A DNA stretch of 9,735 nt from Micavibrio sp. UBA5572 (GTDB lineage Bacteria; Pseudomonadota; Alphaproteobacteria; Micavibrionales; Micavibrionaceae): NCBI GenBank assembly GCA_002425415.1, contig DIMG01000020.1, positions 1 through 9,735 on the forward strand, read 5' to 3'. The position numbers and the translations under genes were made by a program. Positions within the stretch are counted from its first letter, which is position 1. Each line of letters starts with the position of its first letter. Of the stretch, positions 6,309-9,735 are shown piece by piece. Below the pieces are notes generated by a model, which did no database searches, had not been told where the DNA came from, and was given only the letters and a program-made list of their open reading frames with translations.

Positions 6309-7462
6309 AGAAAATTCTTGTGACCGGCGTTCGCGCCCCTGCAGCATTAGAAATTATTCGAAGACTGGCAGATGCAGGATATGAGGTCTATGCCGCTGAT
6401 TGCTTACATTTTCCACCCGGCAGATTCAGTGCGCCTATAAAAGAGTATGCGCAGCTCCCCTCTCCCCGCTATGATTTGAAAAAATTTAAGTCAAAGTTGA
6501 TTGGTTTTGTTAAAAAACATCAGATCGATATTATTTTTCCAATTTGCGAAGAAGTTTTTTATTTAAGCTCCTGCAAGCAAGAGCTTGAAAAGTATTGTCA
6601 TGTTTTTTGTGAAGATATGAATCTTTTATCACGTCTGCATAACAAATACATTTTCCAGAAAATTGCTCGTGAAAATTATATGGGTGCGATTGAGACCTTT
6701 ATAACTTCAAACCCCTCCGATCCAATTCCCAACCTCGACGAAAATAAAACATATGTAGCAAAACCTGTGTTTTCCAGATTTGGTGACAAGGCATTATTAA
6801 ATCTACACCCCCATGAAATAAGAGATAAGCTCTCTCCCGATCTATACCCTTGGGCTGTACAAGAATATATCAGAGGTGAAGAATTTTGCAGTTATGCCAT
6901 TTGTCGGAATGGTGTTATAATTTCACAATCTTGTTATCAACCATATTTCCGTGCAGGACAAGGATCGTCTGTTTATTTTAAGGCCGTTCTGAAGCCTGAA
7001 ATATTCAAGCAGGTAGAATATTTGGTAAAGGGATTACATTATACGGGACAAATAGGTTTCGATTTTATCGAGTCTCCAGATGGGAAAACTTTTGTTCTTG
7101 AATGTAACCCAAGATGCACCAGCGGCGTACATTTATCCCCTCATATTGATTGGGAATCTGCTTTCTCTATTGAAGGGCCGGGCGATGATTTTCAGCCGCC
7201 GGTAGCGAATTTGCGCTCAAAAATGATTTCATTAGCGATGATAATTTATGGGCTGCGTCCTCCCAATAAACAGACAATCACAGAATTTATACATTCCTAC
7301 GTTAATGCAGATGATGTGATCTTTACTGTAAAAGACTGGAAACCATCCTTTGGTCAATTTCTTTCATTAATAGAATTATTATGGCGGCGCTACAAAACCG
7401 GACAATCTCTAAAGGATGCTTCCACTACAGATATAGAATGGGACGGGCAAGACATTGAATAA
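6305..7462 (+). CDS. ATP-grasp carboxylate-amine ligase
   Basis: This 385-residue protein begins with a pre-ATP-grasp Rossmann-like domain (MKKILVTGVRAPAALEIIRRL), followed by the ATP-grasp domain at about 110-290. Visible motifs are YVAKPV with Lys153 for ATP, VQEYIRGEEF at 185-194, GQIGFDFIES at 248-257, and FVLECNPRCTSG at 263-274. In the last, Glu266 and Asn268 are the expected Mg2+ ligands. ATP-grasp enzymes make acyl-phosphates and join them to amines, thiols or hydroxyls. The C-terminal 100 residues are not recognised. The start overlaps the previous stop as ATGA, the usual sign of coupled translation. The next gene begins within its last codons. It probably attaches an amino acid or amine to the product, but the partners cannot be read from sequence. 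Confidence 0.85.
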   Translation: MKKILVTGVRAPAALEIIRRLADAGYEVYAADCLHFPPGRFSAPIKEYAQLPSPRYDLKKFKSKLIGFVKKHQIDIIFPICEEVFYLSSCKQELEKYCHVFCEDMNLLSRLHNKYIFQKIARENYMGAIETFITSNPSDPIPNLDENKTYVAKPVFSRFGDKALLNLHPHEIRDKLSPDLYPWAVQEYIRGEEFCSYAICRNGVIISQSCYQPYFRAGQGSSVYFKAVLKPEIFKQVEYLVKGLHYTGQIGFDFIESPDGKTFVLECNPRCTSGVHLSPHIDWESAFSIEGPGDDFQPPVANLRSKMISLAMIIYGLRPPNKQTITEFIHSYVNADDVIFTVKDWKPSFGQFLSLIELLWRRYKTGQSLKDASTTDIEWDGQDIE

Positions 7463-8588
7463 CATACAGCTTATTCAAAACACCGATATTTCAATAGAGG
7501 GAAAAGACAGGCTTTATACCCTTAATTACTTACGACCTTTCATAAAGGAGGACAGCCAAAAAATTATCGTAAATGTAAAAACCAAAGCCGCTTTGCTAGA
7601 TACAGGTGAAAATTTATTTCCCGTCACAATCAATTTTGAAGAATATGAGAACTCATATGTTTGTTCGCCATATACCGCTTGTGTTTCTTATGCCAAGGAA
7701 GAAATGAGCAAACTTAATAACAACCTGTTAGAGATGTTACTTTCCGGTATTGTTAATGTATTAAGTTTATTTCTCAAGAAAGCGACGATAAATAAAATTG
7801 TTTCTGTAAATAACTGGCTCTTGTCAACCAATCTATATGCCCAATGGAATGAAAGAAACATTCCTGAAATTAAAACCTTCTTGATTCAAAATTTTTCTGA
7901 TCATGCAATCATGTTCAGGTCGCTAAATAGACATTCAAATCCTGATCTTCTAGATGAATTTAAAGATTCTGGATTTATTCTTGTTCCCAGCCGTCAAGTT
8001 TATATTTTTGATATGCGGCTTCATAACTATTTAGACAGACACAATACTCAAATCGACTTAAAACTCCTGAACAAAACAAAATATAAAATTGTAGATCATC
8101 ATGACATTACAGAAGACGATTATCCGAGAATTGTCGAATTATATAATTTTCTTTATCTTGAAAAATATTCCTATCATAATCCTCAATTTACTCGGACATG
8201 CATTGCAAATTGGCATCAAGGAAAGCTCCTTTATATGAAAGGTCTTCGGAACGCAGATGGAATTCTTGATGGTATTATCGGATGTTTTGAAAAAAACGGA
8301 ATTACCTCGGCTCCTTTGGTAGGTTATGATACCAATATATCTAGAAACATTGGGCTTTATCGCATGCTCATTGCACTAATTTTGCAACGAGCGGCAGAAA
8401 ATGATCTGGTTTTAAATCTAAGTTCGGGTGCAGCCGATTTTAAACGCATGCGCGGAGGCACTCCTTTTATAGAATATAGCGCTGTTTACATCCGCCACTT
8501 ACCCCTAGGAAAAAGGATTATCTGGGGTGTGACAAATTTCCTTTTAACAAATGTTGGTGTTCCTCTTATGAAAGCATTTAAATTATGA
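7455..8588 (+). CDS. GNAT-like protein of unknown function
   Basis: This 377-residue protein has no motif I can identify with certainty. The C-terminal half (about 215-348) has the look of a GNAT or FemAB-type acyltransferase: IVELYNFLYLEKYS, then a strand pair around GIIGCFEKNGITSAPLVGYD, then a helix IGLYRMLIALILQRAAEN. RMRGGTP at 331-337 resembles the end of such domains. Two hydrophobic stretches (92-108 and 355-373) suggest a membrane-associated surface. The N-terminal 200 residues are unrecognised. The start codon appears to be TTG at 7455, because an in-frame TAG at 7434-7436 blocks any upstream start and no in-frame ATG occurs for about 80 codons. It overlaps the ATP-grasp gene by 8 nt and has only a weak ribosome site, so it probably depends on coupled translation. 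Acyl transfer onto the amine or alcohol of the product is a guess. Confidence 0.72.
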   Translation: MNNIQLIQNTDISIEGKDRLYTLNYLRPFIKEDSQKIIVNVKTKAALLDTGENLFPVTINFEEYENSYVCSPYTACVSYAKEEMSKLNNNLLEMLLSGIVNVLSLFLKKATINKIVSVNNWLLSTNLYAQWNERNIPEIKTFLIQNFSDHAIMFRSLNRHSNPDLLDEFKDSGFILVPSRQVYIFDMRLHNYLDRHNTQIDLKLLNKTKYKIVDHHDITEDDYPRIVELYNFLYLEKYSYHNPQFTRTCIANWHQGKLLYMKGLRNADGILDGIIGCFEKNGITSAPLVGYDTNISRNIGLYRMLIALILQRAAENDLVLNLSSGAADFKRMRGGTPFIEYSAVYIRHLPLGKRIIWGVTNFLLTNVGVPLMKAFKL

Positions 8589-9595
8589 ATTTATATTCTG
8601 AAGTTTTGAAAATGAACTGGCTGCCTGTTTGCAAATCTTGTGAACTTAAAAAAAAGCCCCTGCATATAAAGCTATTAGATGAGGAAATAGTTCTGTTCCG
8701 TAATGGTCAGAACATATCCGCCCTTCGCGACAGATGCCCTCATAGAAATGTTCCTTTATCCAAAGGGCGCATTATTAATAATTGCATTCAATGCCCATAC
8801 CATGGCTGGAAATTTGACGGTTTGGGAATCTGTCGTGAAACGCCAGGTGCAAATCCTGTGGAGCCTTGTCAATCATATAAAATTCCTGCCTTTAAAGCAC
8901 AGGAGGAAGCAGGTCTTATATGGGTAAAACTGGACTCGACTTCTGTTACAGATATTTTAAAACCACCCGTTCATGCGTTAAATAAAGATTTTAGTACACA
9001 AATATGGACAACGTCTATAAAGGGAAGTCTAATCAATGCGCTCGAAAATTTCTTAGATGGAACACATACACATTTTGTTCATTCAGGGTTAGTAAGATCA
9101 GAAAAAGACCGAAAAACCATCACGGCTGAAATTACACCGCGTGCCGACCGTGTCGAAATCATTTATAAAAATGAAAGTTCCCAAAACGGTATAATTTCGA
9201 AGTTTTTTGAACCGGAGAGATACGAAAGCAAAGCCAGTTTTATAACTCCTTGCATCGCAGAACTTGAATATACTGACAAAAATGGCGCTTATTTCATGGT
9301 CAGCGCTTATCTGGTGCCTGAAACCAATACTGAACTCAAAGTCTTTGCAATCATTTCACATCGCAACAGCTTTATTCCAGGGTTTTTAAAACATATGGTT
9401 ATTAATCCATTTTTTAGAACTGTACTAAGACAGGATAAAAAAATTCTTGGTATACAGCAGGATTGTATTGATCGTTTCGGCGGAGAAAACTTTATCGTCA
9501 CGAAGCAGGACCTGATGAGGCCTTATATTCACAAATTACTTTCCGGCGAGGATATTTCGCCTATCCCAAAATTTTCTACACTAATTTACCTGTAA
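8585..9595 (+). CDS. Rieske [2Fe-2S] non-haem iron oxygenase, alpha-subunit type
   Basis: This 336-residue protein carries a Rieske domain with CPHR at 51-54 and CPYHGW at 70-75, so Cys51, His53, Cys70 and His73 bind the cluster. The mononuclear iron motif is N155-x2-D158-x2-H161-x4-H166, and Asp284 in LRQDKKILGIQQ is the likely third iron ligand. All catalytic residues are present. Length and motifs fit single-component-type oxygenases such as vanillate O-demethylase and ketosteroid 9-alpha-hydroxylase (KshA) relatives, which hydroxylate, desaturate or demethylate. No ferredoxin or reductase gene lies in the window, so electrons must be borrowed from elsewhere. It is the last gene of the operon in the window and probably performs a late tailoring oxidation. 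The ATG at 8585 overlaps the previous stop as ATGA; a second in-frame ATG at 8612 also precedes the first conserved Rieske strand and cannot be excluded. Confidence 0.92.
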   Translation: MNLYSEVLKMNWLPVCKSCELKKKPLHIKLLDEEIVLFRNGQNISALRDRCPHRNVPLSKGRIINNCIQCPYHGWKFDGLGICRETPGANPVEPCQSYKIPAFKAQEEAGLIWVKLDSTSVTDILKPPVHALNKDFSTQIWTTSIKGSLINALENFLDGTHTHFVHSGLVRSEKDRKTITAEITPRADRVEIIYKNESSQNGIISKFFEPERYESKASFITPCIAELEYTDKNGAYFMVSAYLVPETNTELKVFAIISHRNSFIPGFLKHMVINPFFRTVLRQDKKILGIQQDCIDRFGGENFIVTKQDLMRPYIHKLLSGEDISPIPKFSTLIYL

Positions 9596-9735
9596 TTTCA
9601 GAGGCTGTGTCATCAATTAAAAAATTGGGGCTAACCTAGGTAAGGTGTTTCAGAGTATTATTCCTTGAGTACGATTATCCCAAAACATTCTTTAGAAATG
9701 TATTTAGTCGGATTGGTAATCCCCCCTAAATTAAT
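9596..9735. other. Non-coding tail downstream of the operon
   Basis: No gene is visible. Several small inverted repeats occur: CAATT/AATTG at 9614-9627, the palindrome ACCTAGGT at 9634-9641, ACATT/AATGT at 9685-9701, and GGATT-GGT-AATCC at 9710-9722. None has a GC-rich stem followed by a T-tract, so I cannot name an intrinsic terminator, and the operon transcript may end further on or by another mechanism. The stretch could hold control sites of a gene beyond the window. Confidence 0.4.

Noticed and set aside
9614..9722. Hairpins after the Rieske gene as an operon terminator
   Set aside because: The stems are short and mostly A-T, and none is followed by a T-tract.
1..9735. CRISPR arrays, tRNA or rRNA genes, insertion sequences, phage genes
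   Set aside because: No direct-repeat array, cloverleaf, transposase or phage protein was seen on either strand.

Overview
The window is AT-rich (roughly 60% by eye) and gene-dense. It reads as accessory, secondary-metabolism DNA from a Gram-negative bacterium. The TetR repressor and the Tet-like MFS pump look proteobacterial, possibly from an AT-rich alphaproteobacterium, but nothing in the sequence fixes the taxon. There are no rRNA, tRNA, CRISPR or clear mobile-element features, and no gene-free stretch reaches 300 bases.

Layout: (1) 1-195 is a leader or intergenic stretch with several inverted repeats, one of them a nested hairpin at 59-109. (2) 196-1422 (+) encodes a 12-helix MFS drug/H+ antiporter of the TetA/DHA1 type. 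(3) 1409-2035 (-) encodes a TetR repressor with a WHG-type C-terminal domain; its gene overlaps the MFS gene tail-to-tail by 14 bp. (4) 2036-2198 is a divergent control region with six (G)TTCAA/TTGAAC half-sites, including two inverted repeats whose centres lie 33 bp apart, flanked by candidate promoters for both directions. (5) 2199-9595 (+) is a compact seven-gene operon: KAS III-like condensing enzyme, 3beta-HSD/OleD-like SDR, metallo-beta-lactamase-fold hydrolase, F390-synthetase/PaaK-like adenylate-forming enzyme, ATP-grasp ligase, GNAT-like protein of unknown role, and a Rieske non-haem iron oxygenase. The first junction is a 4-nt gap and the other five are overlaps of 4 to 17 nt, so the genes are almost certainly co-transcribed and translationally coupled. 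(6) 9596-9735 is a non-coding tail with weak hairpins.

How the genes may work together (inference): the KAS III enzyme would join two acyl units, or an acyl and a malonyl unit. The SDR would reduce or dehydrogenate the beta-keto or beta-hydroxy product. The adenylating enzyme would activate a carboxylate. The ATP-grasp and GNAT-like proteins would attach an amine, amino acid or acyl group, the MBL protein would hydrolyse an ester, thioester or lactone, and the Rieske enzyme would oxidise the product. The TetR protein would control the operon and its own gene, and the MFS pump could export the product. No acyl carrier protein, NRPS or PKS module, or Rieske reductase is encoded here, so starter units and electrons must come from elsewhere. 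I recognise each family, but I cannot assign this gene set to a characterised pathway. It is the best candidate here for an undescribed system.
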